From: an uncultured Ruminococcus sp.
GTDB lineage: Bacteria > Bacillota > Clostridia > Oscillospirales > Ruminococcaceae
Assembly (NCBI RefSeq): GCF_946415235.1
Contig: NZ_CAMKRR010000005.1
Coordinates: 46,604 to 110,603, forward strand
DNA: 64,000 nt
Direction: 5' to 3'
Positions 1 through 9,796 of this stretch are shown here, piece by piece. The position numbers and the translations under genes are program-made. The notes under the pieces were generated by a model. It was given only the letters and a program-made list of their open reading frames with translations. It was not told where the DNA came from and made no database searches. Position 1 is the stretch's first letter. Each line of letters begins with the position of its first letter.

Positions 1-2
1 AA

Positions 3-644
3 ACAGTAACAATTACAGGACGTGATATGACGGTATCCGTCGGTAAGACCTATCCCCTGCGGGATAAGCTCATAAGTGCAGATGCATTTATAATGAAGGA
101 AGAATCCGCTCATAAGCCGGGGATATCAGACAGTCCTTCCGATAACGCGTTTCCGCCAAAAGATAGCGACAATTGCGGCATAAATATAGACATTTCGGAA
201 ATGTATGATAATTCCTGTGCCATAGTACTTGCAAATCTTGATGAAATAGTGTATACTTCTATAGACGGCAAAGCTTACACAGCCGAAAACATCAATGTTA
301 TAAGAGTTTACAAAGGCGATCTTGAACCAAATGACAGGATAACCGTATTTTTCGGCGGCGGCTTCATGCCTGCCGAGGAATATGCTGAGTTATACGGTTT
401 ACCTCCGATAGAAGATCAGGAAGAGTACTCCGTCAGAGTCGAGGGCGACAGCGGCGGCGAACAAAAACAGGGACAGACTTACGTATTCTTCCTGAAAAAC
501 AGCTATTATCCCGTTCCCGACGGAGCATTCGAGCCCACAAGCAGCGGAAATATGTCGGTTTATGAGCTTGAGGACGGAGTATGCACGGCTGTCGGAGACG
601 GACGCTCATACTTCATGATCTCACAGGCAGAAAACGGTTCCTGA
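3..644 (+). CDS. Hypothetical protein, 5' end cut by the window edge
   Basis: The frame stays open upstream of ATG 27 to the window edge (TVTITGRDMTVSVGK...), so the true start is probably outside the window; stop at 642-644. Confidence 0.6.
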   Translation, partial: TVTITGRDMTVSVGKTYPLRDKLISADAFIMKEESAHKPGISDSPSDNAFPPKDSDNCGINIDISEMYDNSCAIVLANLDEIVYTSIDGKAYTAENINVIRVYKGDLEPNDRITVFFGGGFMPAEEYAELYGLPPIEDQEEYSVRVEGDSGGEQKQGQTYVFFLKNSYYPVPDGAFEPTSSGNMSVYELEDGVCTAVGDGRSYFMISQAENGS

Positions 645-764
645 AAAAATACGCCGAAAAAATTTTTCGGAATTCCAAAAAACTTTTTTGATTTTGTGTC
701 ACATTTTTCTTCCCCGATTCGTATATTAATATGGAAACGTTAATAAATGAAAGGAAGTCTTTTT

Positions 765-2156
765 ATGAAACATCACAAGCTTCTGAGCCTTATCCTTGCC
801 GCGGCGATATCGGCAGGATGTATTCTTCCGCTGTCGGCAAGCGCAGCTGTAACAGGTGACATAAACGGCGACGGTTCAGCGGATTCGGCAGACCTTTCCC
901 TGCTGCAGGGCTATGTTCTCGGAAAGGAAAAGCTAACGGAAACTCAGGTAAAGTCCGCCGATCTCAACGGCGACGGAAAGACAGATGTATACGACGTTGT
1001 GAAGCTGAGAAAAACTATCCTCGCTTCCGACAGGAGCATTTCCTTCACAGCTGTCTCCGACAGGCTGACAACAGGCTATACCGACGCTTTCAGAAAGCTC
1101 GGTACAAACGACGGAGGAACTGCGGTCACTTCGGCTGCCGAGCTGAAAAATGCTCTTTCGCCTTACCTGAACGAGACTCTCGTAAATAATTATCTTGTGA
1201 AGTACAACGATACATTCTTCGCAGGATCGGTACTCCTTGTAAAGCCCGTGTATCTTGCTTCTTCCAACTATCAGAAGAAAAAGATATACACCAACGCGGA
1301 CTGCGGTTGCAGCACGAGCTATGCAGGAACCTATACCACGAAAAATGTTACTTCCTACCTTAATATAAGAGCAGAACACTCCTACACCTCGGAATCCATC
1401 GGAAGGATCCCGCCCAATGCCATAATCCCCGTAAGCCACGGAAACGGTCAGTGGGCGCACGTCACCTATGACGGAGTTTCGGGATATGCAAATATGGACT
1501 ATATGCAGAAGGTCTCCGAACCTGCTCCGTCCTATGAATTCATTCCCGATATAAAAGTCGATGCAGTAAAGTATTCCGACGGTAAGCTAAGTATCACGGC
1601 AAGCGAGTACAAGTCCACCACAACAACGGATTTCGCACCCGCAATACTGATACAGACAACTATTTCCAGAAAGGACTACTATGCAGGCGGAACGGAATGG
1701 TCTGTTACGGTAACACAGCCCCCCGAGCTGAAATACGATTATCCCCTTGCCAAGGCCCGTCTTGACGCCGTAGGCTGGGATCTCCAGTCAGCATTCAAGT
1801 CGGCAGCTGCGACCACATATTACGGTCAGAAGCCGGATATGCCGCAGACCACAGACTACTCGCTCGAATGGTACGCTGATTACGGCTTCAAAAACGGCAA
1901 GGGCAACTGCTACGTTATGGCAGCAATGTTCTGTGAAATGGGAAGGCTTCTCGGATATGACATACATCTTATCTCAGGAAAAGTACCGCTCAAGGACGGC
2001 ACTATGGGTCCCCACTCATGGACTGAGGTAATAATAGGCGATACGACCTATATTTGTGATCCTGATTTCGCACATGAAACGGGTCAGAACGGATATATGA
2101 TAACATATGGTCAGTCAGGCACATGGAGATATGTAAAAGAACTCGTTATGGACTGA
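765..2156 (+). CDS. Secreted protein with N-terminal dockerin type I repeats, SH3-like domain and transglutaminase-like C-terminus
   Basis: Signal peptide MKHHKLLSLILAAAISAGCILPLSASA; duplicated Ca-binding repeats GDINGDGSADSADLSLLQGYVLG / ADLNGDGKTDVYDVVKLRKTIL; SH3-like YLNIRAEHSYTSESIGRIP...GYANMDYM; transglutaminase-like GKGNCYVMAAMFCEMGRLLGYD...HSWTEVIIGDTTYICDPDF. AAAGGAAG RBS before ATG 765. Confidence 0.8.
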   Translation: MKHHKLLSLILAAAISAGCILPLSASAAVTGDINGDGSADSADLSLLQGYVLGKEKLTETQVKSADLNGDGKTDVYDVVKLRKTILASDRSISFTAVSDRLTTGYTDAFRKLGTNDGGTAVTSAAELKNALSPYLNETLVNNYLVKYNDTFFAGSVLLVKPVYLASSNYQKKKIYTNADCGCSTSYAGTYTTKNVTSYLNIRAEHSYTSESIGRIPPNAIIPVSHGNGQWAHVTYDGVSGYANMDYMQKVSEPAPSYEFIPDIKVDAVKYSDGKLSITASEYKSTTTTDFAPAILIQTTISRKDYYAGGTEWSVTVTQPPELKYDYPLAKARLDAVGWDLQSAFKSAAATTYYGQKPDMPQTTDYSLEWYADYGFKNGKGNCYVMAAMFCEMGRLLGYDIHLISGKVPLKDGTMGPHSWTEVIIGDTTYICDPDFAHETGQNGYMITYGQSGTWRYVKELVMD

Positions 2157-2172
2157 TCAAGGAGGATAAAAT

Positions 2173-3000
2173 ATGAAAAAAGCAATCGCAACTCTCACTT
2201 TCATCGCAGCCCTCACTCTTGCAGGCTGCGGAAAAGTAACCCCTGCCGCTGATGTTGAACCTGCAACAACAGCTACCAAGGCAGCAAGCATCAAAATAGA
2301 GGATACTACCTCGGCAGACAAAATGAAGCTCATAGGTGACAAAGCCACAGGAACTTCTGTATTTGCAATAACTGTTGACAACAAAACAGGCAAATCCATC
2401 AAGGGCTTTACCGTAAAATCGGGCTCTGAGGAAAAGTTCCCGAAAAATATGCTTCAGAACGACGATACGTTCCTGAAGAACGAAAGACGTATGCTCTACT
2501 ATGTTCCCGTAAACAGCGAGGGCTACGCCATCGGCAGCAGCGACGCCATCGCCAATGAGGAATACCTCATAAAAATAGATTTCAGTGATGATAAATCGGC
2601 AGTTCTTCACCAGTTCCCCTTCGGTGACCTTGAAGGCTGCGAGCTGCACCTTGACAAGGATATCGCCTATATCGAGTATACATCGAAGTCCGACCAGAAG
2701 GTCAGCACAAAGGAAGCCGAGACAATGATAGCTTCCGTGGAAGCTGAAAATCAGGCTGCAACAGAGGCTGACAAGGATGACGAGCCTGTATACACTCAGC
2801 CCGTTTACGATGAGCCCATATATACTCAGCCCGCAACAACTCAGTATATCGCTCCCGCAACAGCGTATATCGAGCCTACAACAGTCTACATAGAGCCTGC
2901 CACAGAAGCTCCCGCACTTACGGAAGCTCCGACCGAAGCTCCATCAAGTCCCGACGGCGGATGTATAGCAGGTCAGGGCGGCGGAGCACTCACATGGTAA
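2173..3000 (+). CDS. Putative lipoprotein with Pro/Thr-rich repetitive C-terminus
   Basis: Lipobox LTLAGCGK; C-terminal YTQP/YIEP repeats; RBS AAGGAGG. Confidence 0.7.
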   Translation: MKKAIATLTFIAALTLAGCGKVTPAADVEPATTATKAASIKIEDTTSADKMKLIGDKATGTSVFAITVDNKTGKSIKGFTVKSGSEEKFPKNMLQNDDTFLKNERRMLYYVPVNSEGYAIGSSDAIANEEYLIKIDFSDDKSAVLHQFPFGDLEGCELHLDKDIAYIEYTSKSDQKVSTKEAETMIASVEAENQAATEADKDDEPVYTQPVYDEPIYTQPATTQYIAPATAYIEPTTVYIEPATEAPALTEAPTEAPSSPDGGCIAGQGGGALTW

Positions 3001-4043
3001 ACAATCGTGTGCTCTATCTGAGCCGTATAAAAGCACTTGCCTGTGCAGCCGTTGTTGTACTGCATACATTTTTCACAGCCGCAAATTATGCGGCTGTTCC
3101 GTATCAGCTCAATACCATGTCCGCCGTAAGGAACTGCATGATGTGGGCTGTACCGTGCTTTGTCATGGCTTCGGGAGCACTTCTCCTAAACAGTAAAAGA
3201 ATACTGACATCGAAGAAGCTGTTCGGAAAATATATTCCGCGAATGGTGTTCGCACTCCTGATATTTTCGGTGATATTCTCGGTATTCGACGCCTTTACCA
3301 CGGCACATTATACTCCCGCACAGACCCTCGGGGACATTCTGAGCGATATATTCCTCGGCACAGGCTGGCCGCATATGTGGTACATATACCTCATGCTGTC
3401 AATATATCTGCTGCTGCCGTTTTACAAGATGATATGCGACCATGCGTCCTCGGCACAGATAAAATACCTGCTGCTCCTATACACGATATTCCTCTCACTG
3501 ATACCATTTATCGAGACCATATCGGGAAAAAAGCTTCCTTTCTATATATGCGTATTCAGCATATATCCCCTTTATCTTTTCCTGGGTCATGCACTCCATA
3601 CAGGTATCATAAAGCTGCCCAAGAACGCCTGCGGTATCATGTTCCTCATATGCACGGGTATCACAGCAATGCTTACAGTATACGGAATGTCCGTCGCAAA
3701 AAGCTCACCCGAGACAAGCAGCAAGATAATATCTCTTCTCGGAGTATACTCCTTCCCCTTATATATAGCGGCTTCGGTAGGAGCATTCGGATATATACGC
3801 AAGACAAGAAATACTCCCGTGCCTGTTCTTGATACAATAGCCGCAGAGCTTGACAGCTGCTCATTCGGCATCTACCTTCTTCATATGGCAGTACTGAAGC
3901 TCATATTTGCGGTCATAAAGTTCGATCCGTTCAAACACGGCGGAACTATAACCATAATAGGCATATGTATCATCGCACTTATTATTTCATATGCGCTGAC
4001 AAAGCTGCTCAAGCTCGTCCCATATTTTAATAAGATAATATGA
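2994..4043 (+). CDS. Acyltransferase 3 family integral membrane protein
   Basis: MVNNRVLYLSRIKALACAAVVVLHTFF, multiple hydrophobic segments; start overlaps upstream stop (ATGGTAA). Confidence 0.75.
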   Translation: MVNNRVLYLSRIKALACAAVVVLHTFFTAANYAAVPYQLNTMSAVRNCMMWAVPCFVMASGALLLNSKRILTSKKLFGKYIPRMVFALLIFSVIFSVFDAFTTAHYTPAQTLGDILSDIFLGTGWPHMWYIYLMLSIYLLLPFYKMICDHASSAQIKYLLLLYTIFLSLIPFIETISGKKLPFYICVFSIYPLYLFLGHALHTGIIKLPKNACGIMFLICTGITAMLTVYGMSVAKSSPETSSKIISLLGVYSFPLYIAASVGAFGYIRKTRNTPVPVLDTIAAELDSCSFGIYLLHMAVLKLIFAVIKFDPFKHGGTITIIGICIIALIISYALTKLLKLVPYFNKII

Positions 4044-4047
4044 CAAG

Positions 4048-4071
4048 AAGCTCCCTTTCGGGAGCTTTTTA
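4048..4071 (+). terminator. Intrinsic terminator
   Basis: aagctccc-tttc-gggagctt followed by a T run. Confidence 0.75.
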
Positions 4072-4089
4072 ATACACAGAGGTGCAGCA

Positions 4090-4827
4090 ATGAAAATCAT
4101 AAACAGTAACGATCACGGTAAGTTTATAAAATATGCGGAGGAAATTGATATTTGCAGGGTGTTTCCTCTTTCCATAGTACAGAGATTCCAGAGCGGAAGC
4201 ATATACACATCTGAAAACTGCGTTCTTTTCCGTCACAGGAACAACTTCACATTTCTCTCGGGAACTCCCGATGAAAATGAGCTCAGTGAGATACATGAGC
4301 TTATCCTCTCCGAAAACCTGAAATTCATCTGCAGCGATCCCTCACTGAGCGAAAGTATTTCTCAACTGGGCGCAGTTGAGCTAATTCCCCGTGATTTCTA
4401 CAGCTACCCTGCGGAGACCGCTCCCGAACTCCAAATACCCGACGGGTTTATAATCAGAAGTATTGACAGGGAACTTTTTGACAGCATCACGGGCAGAGTT
4501 CCGCCGTCGCTCTACTGGGACAGCTGCGAACAATTCAGCAAAAACGGTACAGGCTTCTGCATAATGCAAGGAAATGAAGCCGCTTCATGGGCTTTCACCT
4601 CGGCTGTCAGCAGCGAAGAAGCCGATATAGGCATTGAAACAGCCGAAAAATACCGTCACCGCGGGCTTGCTCTTGCGGCAGCTGCCGCTGTGATAAGGGA
4701 AGTTCTCCCCGACCGCCGTCCCACATGGACCTGTCAGCGCTCTAACCGCGGCTCTGCACGTATAGCCGAAAAGCTCGGATTTGTCAGATCGTCGGAGTGT
4801 GTGCTGATAAGAAAGCCTCTTCCGTAA
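4090..4827 (+). CDS. GNAT-family N-acetyltransferase
   Basis: C-terminal EADIGIETAEKYRHRGLALAAAAAVIREVL...NRGSARIAEKLGFV. Confidence 0.7.
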   Translation: MKIINSNDHGKFIKYAEEIDICRVFPLSIVQRFQSGSIYTSENCVLFRHRNNFTFLSGTPDENELSEIHELILSENLKFICSDPSLSESISQLGAVELIPRDFYSYPAETAPELQIPDGFIIRSIDRELFDSITGRVPPSLYWDSCEQFSKNGTGFCIMQGNEAASWAFTSAVSSEEADIGIETAEKYRHRGLALAAAAAVIREVLPDRRPTWTCQRSNRGSARIAEKLGFVRSSECVLIRKPLP

Positions 4828-4873
4828 CAGCTCAGCCTTTATCCGCATATAATAATGCGAAAGGAGTGGTTTT

Positions 4874-5218
4874 ATGGAAACCGCCGAGATAATTGCCGTT
4901 TCAGTTGCTGCACTTCTGATACTCACCGAGATATTATGCCTTTACCTCTGCTCAAAGCTGAAAAGCAAAAACTGTCCCATGTGCATTATCATTCCCATAC
5001 ACAGGAATGACAGCAAATTCACCGAGCGCCTTGACTGTATAGGCTCACACATTGAGGAGGGCGACCCGCTCATAGGCAATGTGCTGCTCATGGACATTGA
5101 CGCAGACGAGAAACAGATACAGCACTGCATGGAGTTCTGTCAGCGCTATCATGCCGCAGAGATAATACTCCCGAAGGATATCGAAGCCTCAGTGAAAAAA
5201 CATTTGCATTTTGAATGA
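4874..5218 (+). CDS. Hypothetical protein with N-terminal TM segment
   Basis: AAAGGAG RBS upstream; hydrophobic N-terminus IIAVSVAALLILTEILCLYLC. Confidence 0.55.
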   Translation: METAEIIAVSVAALLILTEILCLYLCSKLKSKNCPMCIIIPIHRNDSKFTERLDCIGSHIEEGDPLIGNVLLMDIDADEKQIQHCMEFCQRYHAAEIILPKDIEASVKKHLHFE

Positions 5219-5257
5219 ATTTATAGTATAATATAAGTTGAATGTTTATGTGCAGAG

Positions 5258-7489
5258 GTGAAAACGGTGGAGCATGAGTTTCTTCATATCGAAGGTACTG
5301 TGGAAAATGTGCTATACAAAAACGAAAATAATGGCTATATCGTTCTCGACCTTGACGCAGGAGGAGAGCTCATCACCGTTGTGGGAGAGCTCGGCGACAT
5401 TGAGGAGGGCGAGGGTCTTATCCTCGAAGGCAGCTATATCACCCACCCCCGCTTCGGCACACAGTTCAGCGCGGTATACTGCGAAAGAAAGCTCCCCGAA
5501 AGTGTGGTAAACATAGAAAAGTATCTCGCCTCGGGAGCTGTCAAGGGCATAGGTCCCGGACTTGCAAAGAAGATAGTTGAGGTTTTCGGCGACCGCACTC
5601 TCGATATCATGGAGAACGCACCCTTCAGACTTGCTGAGATAAAGGGTATATCTCCAAAGAAGTGTGACGAGATAGCGGCAGAAGCGCAGAAGCTGTTCTG
5701 CCTGCGTAACCTTATGTCGTTTCTGTCACAGTACGAGGTCAAATCCCGATTTGCCATGAACACCTACAGAAAGTACGGCTCAGACGCCATGACGCTGCTT
5801 CGGGTAAATCCCTATCTGCTCTGCGGAGAGTACATAGACCTTGAATTCGCAAAGGCTGACACCATAGCCCACGATATGCACATCGCCCGCAACGACAGCA
5901 AGCGCATCATTGCGGGAGTTCAGTACATACTCCGCGCAAACGGCGGCATAGGCCACACCTGTCTCCCCCTCGAAGTGCTTGCAAAGAAAACTCAGGACAC
6001 TCTCGGAGTATCGGAAAGCGATTTCTACAGCGCATACAACGCTGCACTTGACGATGACGAGCTCTTTGAGTATATCAAGGGCGATATCGAGTTCGTGTAT
6101 CTCCCCGATTATTTCTACGCCGAGAGCTTCATTGCTGACAGGATACATATACTGAAGGACTTCTCCTCTCCCGAGGACTTCGATTATGGCACCCTCATAG
6201 ATATCGAGGAAGAGGAGCATAACATAAAATACGAAAAGCTCCAGCGGCAGGCAATAACCACCGCTGTCTCACGGGGACTTATGGTGCTTACGGGCGGTCC
6301 CGGTACAGGAAAGACCACGACCCTTAACGCTATCATTTCCATATTTGAGAAGCGGGGCATGAAGGTGCTCCTTGCAGCTCCCACAGGCAGAGCCGCAAAG
6401 CGTATGTCGGACCTGGCTGGCTGTGAAGCCAAAACGATACACCGTCTGCTCGAAGTCGTATACGACTCGGGCGACAGGCTCACATTTGCTCATAACGAGA
6501 ATAATCCCCTTGACTGCGACGTACTTATCATAGACGAGATGTCAATGGTTGACGTTGTGCTCTTTGAGAAGCTGCTCCGTGCCGTAAGGCTTGGGTGCAG
6601 GCTCATAATGGTGGGCGACAGCGACCAGCTGCCCTCAGTAGGCGCAGGAAATCTGCTTGGCGATATCATCGACAGCGGCATAGTTCCCGTTACCGAGCTG
6701 AAAGAGATATTCCGACAGGCTCAGCAGAGCTGCATAGTCACAAACGCACATAAGATAGTCGCAGGAGAATATCCCGACCTTACCCGCAAGGACAGCGACT
6801 TTTTCTTTTTCAAACGCAGCGACTATCAGCAGGCTTTGCAGCTCATAACTGACCTTGCAAAGACAAGGCTTCCCAAAGCGTATAACTACTCCCCCACCGA
6901 GGATATACAGGTGCTCACACCGTCAAGGAAGGGCGTTACAGGAACGGTAGAGCTCAACAAGCTCTTACAGGCGGAGCTCAATCCTCCCGCTAAAAACAAG
7001 CAGGAGAAAAAGGGCTACGTATACACCTACCGCGAGGGCGACAAGGTCATGCAGACGCGGAACAACTACGACATAACGTGGTCAAAGGACGGCGAACAGG
7101 GCGCAGGGATATTCAACGGAGATATCGGCCGTATCATAAGCATTGACAACAGAAGCTCCCTTGCAGTCATAGACTTTGACGGCAGAAAGGCTACCTACAC
7201 CTTCGACCTTCTGTCTCAGGTAGACCTTGCCTACGCAGTGACCGTACATAAAAGTCAGGGCTGCGAATTTGAAGCGGTCATACTCCCCATAATGGGCGGC
7301 TTTGATAAGCTGTGCTACAGAAATCTCCTGTACACGGCAGTTACAAGAGCAAAAAAGCTCCTCATAATCATCGGAAGTGAGGAGAATATATATAAAATGG
7401 TAGACAACAACAAGCGCACGCGGCGTTATACCTGCCTGCGCCATATGCTCACAGGGCCTGCAAAGACAAGCTCCCCCTTTGAGCAGTGA
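5258..7489 (+). CDS. recD2: ATP-dependent RecD2-like DNA helicase
   Basis: Walker A LTGGPGTGKTTTLNAI, Walker B DVLIIDEMSMVD, motif GDSDQLPSVGAGNLL, C-terminal AYAVTVHKSQGCEFEAVILP; N-terminal OB-like/HhH region. GTG start. Confidence 0.92.
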   Translation: MKTVEHEFLHIEGTVENVLYKNENNGYIVLDLDAGGELITVVGELGDIEEGEGLILEGSYITHPRFGTQFSAVYCERKLPESVVNIEKYLASGAVKGIGPGLAKKIVEVFGDRTLDIMENAPFRLAEIKGISPKKCDEIAAEAQKLFCLRNLMSFLSQYEVKSRFAMNTYRKYGSDAMTLLRVNPYLLCGEYIDLEFAKADTIAHDMHIARNDSKRIIAGVQYILRANGGIGHTCLPLEVLAKKTQDTLGVSESDFYSAYNAALDDDELFEYIKGDIEFVYLPDYFYAESFIADRIHILKDFSSPEDFDYGTLIDIEEEEHNIKYEKLQRQAITTAVSRGLMVLTGGPGTGKTTTLNAIISIFEKRGMKVLLAAPTGRAAKRMSDLAGCEAKTIHRLLEVVYDSGDRLTFAHNENNPLDCDVLIIDEMSMVDVVLFEKLLRAVRLGCRLIMVGDSDQLPSVGAGNLLGDIIDSGIVPVTELKEIFRQAQQSCIVTNAHKIVAGEYPDLTRKDSDFFFFKRSDYQQALQLITDLAKTRLPKAYNYSPTEDIQVLTPSRKGVTGTVELNKLLQAELNPPAKNKQEKKGYVYTYREGDKVMQTRNNYDITWSKDGEQGAGIFNGDIGRIISIDNRSSLAVIDFDGRKATYTFDLLSQVDLAYAVTVHKSQGCEFEAVILPIMGGFDKLCYRNLLYTAVTRAKKLLIIIGSEENIYKMVDNNKRTRRYTCLRHMLTGPAKTSSPFEQ

Positions 7490-7504
7490 GAAAGGAAAAT
7501 AAAA

Positions 7505-8524
7505 ATGGCAAATACTGATATCGGAATCGACCTCGGTACTTCAAATATCGTTATGACTATGGGAAACAAGGGCGTTGTCCTCAGCGAACCCTCAGTCATA
7601 GCCTACAACACAAGAACCGAAAGAGTCCTTGCAGTCGGAAAGGAAGCCTATGAGATGATAGGAAGAAATCCCGACTATATCGCAGTAAGACGTCCCATAA
7701 GCGAGGGAGTCATCTCCGACGACGACCTTACCCACAGCATGATACGCGAGTTCATCATAAAGGTAACGGGGAAGCAGCTCATGAAGCCCCGTATCGTTAT
7801 CTGTATCCCCTCATTCATTACGGATATAGAGAGCCGTGCTGTTGTTGAAGCCGCAAAGAGCGCAGGTTCAAGGCAGGTATACCTCATACAGGAGCCCATT
7901 GCGGCAATGATAGGCGCAGGAGTGAACATAACAAAGGCAAAGGGACACATGATAGTTGATATCGGCGGCGGCACCACAGACGTAGCTATCGTTTCCATGA
8001 ACGGAGTTGTAAGGTCTCATACGGTCAAGGTGGCAGGCAATGCCATTGACCGTTCCATAATCAAGTATATGCAGAACAAGTACAAGCTACTCATCGGTGA
8101 AAGGACTGCCGAAAAGGTAAAGATAGAGCTGTGCAACCTCTACGACCCCAGCGACGAGGTGACCTATATCGTCAAGGGCAGAAGTCTTCTCAAGGGACTT
8201 CCCGCACAGGTGCTTCTCAGCGAAACAGAGCTTTTTGAGGCTATAGAGGACGATACCTTTGCTATCATGGAGGCTATCAGAAAGGTACTGGAGGAAGCTC
8301 CTCCCGAGCTGGTGGGCGATATCTACGACAACGGACTTCTCCTTACGGGCGGCGGAGCGCTTCTCGGCGGACTCACTCAGCTCATAAAGCGTACTCTCGG
8401 CATTAACTGCAATATCGCCAAGGACTCCATTAACTGCGTGGCAAAGGGCACAGGCATGGCATTCGGAAGAATGACCACTCTCCTTGACGGCTTTGAAGCT
8501 GCTACGGTATATAAATACAGATAA
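7505..8524 (+). CDS. MreB/Mbl-family rod-shape-determining actin homologue
   Basis: DIGIDLGTSNIVMTMGNKGVVLSEPSVIAYN; MIVDIGGGTTDVAIVSMNGVV; LLLTGGGALLGGL. Confidence 0.92.
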   Translation: MANTDIGIDLGTSNIVMTMGNKGVVLSEPSVIAYNTRTERVLAVGKEAYEMIGRNPDYIAVRRPISEGVISDDDLTHSMIREFIIKVTGKQLMKPRIVICIPSFITDIESRAVVEAAKSAGSRQVYLIQEPIAAMIGAGVNITKAKGHMIVDIGGGTTDVAIVSMNGVVRSHTVKVAGNAIDRSIIKYMQNKYKLLIGERTAEKVKIELCNLYDPSDEVTYIVKGRSLLKGLPAQVLLSETELFEAIEDDTFAIMEAIRKVLEEAPPELVGDIYDNGLLLTGGGALLGGLTQLIKRTLGINCNIAKDSINCVAKGTGMAFGRMTTLLDGFEAATVYKYR

Positions 8525-8532
8525 GCAATCGC

Positions 8533-8551
8533 GGGCGCACAGTGTGCGCCC
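8533..8551. repeat. Perfect short palindrome gggcgcac-agt-gtgcgccc
   Basis: Direct reading of 8533-8551 in the mreB/mrp convergent intergenic region. Confidence 0.7.
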
Positions 8552-8564
8552 CTACAAATATCAA

Positions 8565-8587
8565 AAGGGCGGAAAAAATCCGCCCTT
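8565..8587. terminator. Bidirectional terminator-like hairpin between convergent genes
   Basis: aagggcgga-aaaaa-tccgccctt between the mreB-like (+) and mrp (-) stop codons. Confidence 0.6.
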
Positions 8588-8606
8588 GTTAATTACTATG
8601 CACTTA

Positions 8607-9446
8607 TCACTTTTCAAGCGAAACTATCTTCTCGGCAGCCTCTGTGAGCCACTCGCCCTCGAAGAGCTCTATCGTACCCTGATCGCAGAGCTTTGCAAGC
8701 TGAGGGTCAATGGGGAGCTTTGCAAGCACGGGGATATCGTACTGAGCAGCTATATCCTCGATATGGCTCTCGCCGTAGATGCTGTGGCGCTTGCCGCAGT
8801 CGGGACATTCAAAATAGCTCATATTCTCGATTATACCGAGTATGGGGATATTCATGAGCTTAGCCATTTTTACTGCCTTCTCCACTATCATGGAAACAAG
8901 CTCCTGCGGTGAAGTTACGATAACGATACCGTCAACGGGCAGGGACTGGAAAACAGTAAGCGGAACATCACCTGTTCCCGGAGGCATATCAACAACGAGG
9001 CAGTCAATGTCCTTCCATATAACGTCTGTCCAGAACTGCTTTACAACTCCTGCGATAACAGGACCTCTCCATACAACAGGGTCGGACTCGTTCTCAAGGA
9101 GAAGATTTATAGACATGATGTCAAGTCCCATTTTTGTTTTTGCGGGTATTATACCGAACTCGCAGGCATCAGCCTTCTGATGTATGCCGAAAGCCTTGGG
9201 TATTGAAGGACCTGTGATATCAGCGTCCATTATTCCGACATTTTTGCCAAGTCTCTGCATTGAGACCGCAAGCAGTGACGATACGAGGGTCTTGCCGACG
9301 CCGCCCTTTCCGCTGACAACTCCTATCACCTTGCCGATACTGCTCATGGCATTGGGCTTTTCGAGCAGGCTCTGAGGCTCTGTTCTGCTGCCGCAGTCGC
9401 TTCCGCAGCTTGAGCAGTCATGTGTACATTCGCTCATTAAAAACAC
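8607..9446 (-). CDS. Mrp/NBP35-type P-loop ATPase (Fe-S carrier family)
   Basis: VIGVVSGKGGVGKTLVSSLLAVSMQRLGKNVGIMDADITGPSIPK; DCLVVDMPPGTGDVPLTV; N-terminal CTHDCSSCGSDCGS. Confidence 0.9.
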   Translation of the reverse strand: MFLMSECTHDCSSCGSDCGSRTEPQSLLEKPNAMSSIGKVIGVVSGKGGVGKTLVSSLLAVSMQRLGKNVGIMDADITGPSIPKAFGIHQKADACEFGIIPAKTKMGLDIMSINLLLENESDPVVWRGPVIAGVVKQFWTDVIWKDIDCLVVDMPPGTGDVPLTVFQSLPVDGIVIVTSPQELVSMIVEKAVKMAKLMNIPILGIIENMSYFECPDCGKRHSIYGESHIEDIAAQYDIPVLAKLPIDPQLAKLCDQGTIELFEGEWLTEAAEKIVSLEK

Positions 9447-9503
9447 TCCTTATGATATAATGATAATATTATACCACACAATTCAGAAAATAGCAATAGG
9501 ATA

Positions 9504-9532
9504 TTGACAAATGAATAACACAGTGATATAAT
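9504..9532 (+). promoter_or_regulatory. Sigma70-type promoter TTGACA-N17-TATAAT for rib operon
   Basis: ttgaca 9504-9509, tataat 9527-9532, 17-bp spacer, just upstream of the FMN riboswitch. Confidence 0.8.
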
Positions 9533-9544
9533 TATTTAGAGCTT

Positions 9545-9571
9545 AGAACTTAGATCTGAGATCTTAGTTCT
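9545..9571 (+). repeat. Imperfect inverted repeat at the 5' end of the rib leader
   Basis: agaacttagatc-tga-gatcttagttct: 11 of 12 arm positions pair. Confidence 0.6.
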
Positions 9572-9578
9572 TAGTTCT

Positions 9579-9690
9579 GTATCTTCGGGGTTAGGTGAAA
9601 GTCCTGACCGGCAGTATAGCCTGCGAGCCTTATGGGTTGATTCGGTGAGATTCCGAAGCCGACGGTAAAGTCCGGATGAAAGAAGATGAG
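9579..9690 (+). promoter_or_regulatory. FMN riboswitch (RFN element)
   Basis: Conserved blocks: gtatcttcggggttaggtgaaagtcctgaccggcagta, agcctgcgagcc, gattcggtgagattccgaagccgacggtaaagtccggatgaaagaagatga; located before ribD. Confidence 0.96.
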
Positions 9691-9717
9691 CCGCACTAAG
9701 TGCAGTATATGACTTCA

Positions 9718-9742
9718 TGCCCCGGATTACGGGGCTTTTTCT
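9718..9742 (+). terminator. Riboswitch-associated intrinsic terminator
   Basis: gccccg-gatta-cggggc followed by ttttt. Confidence 0.85.
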
Positions 9743-9796
9743 CTTTTCGCCCATACAATTATCACTAATTAATATACACTACTATCAGGAGGAACT

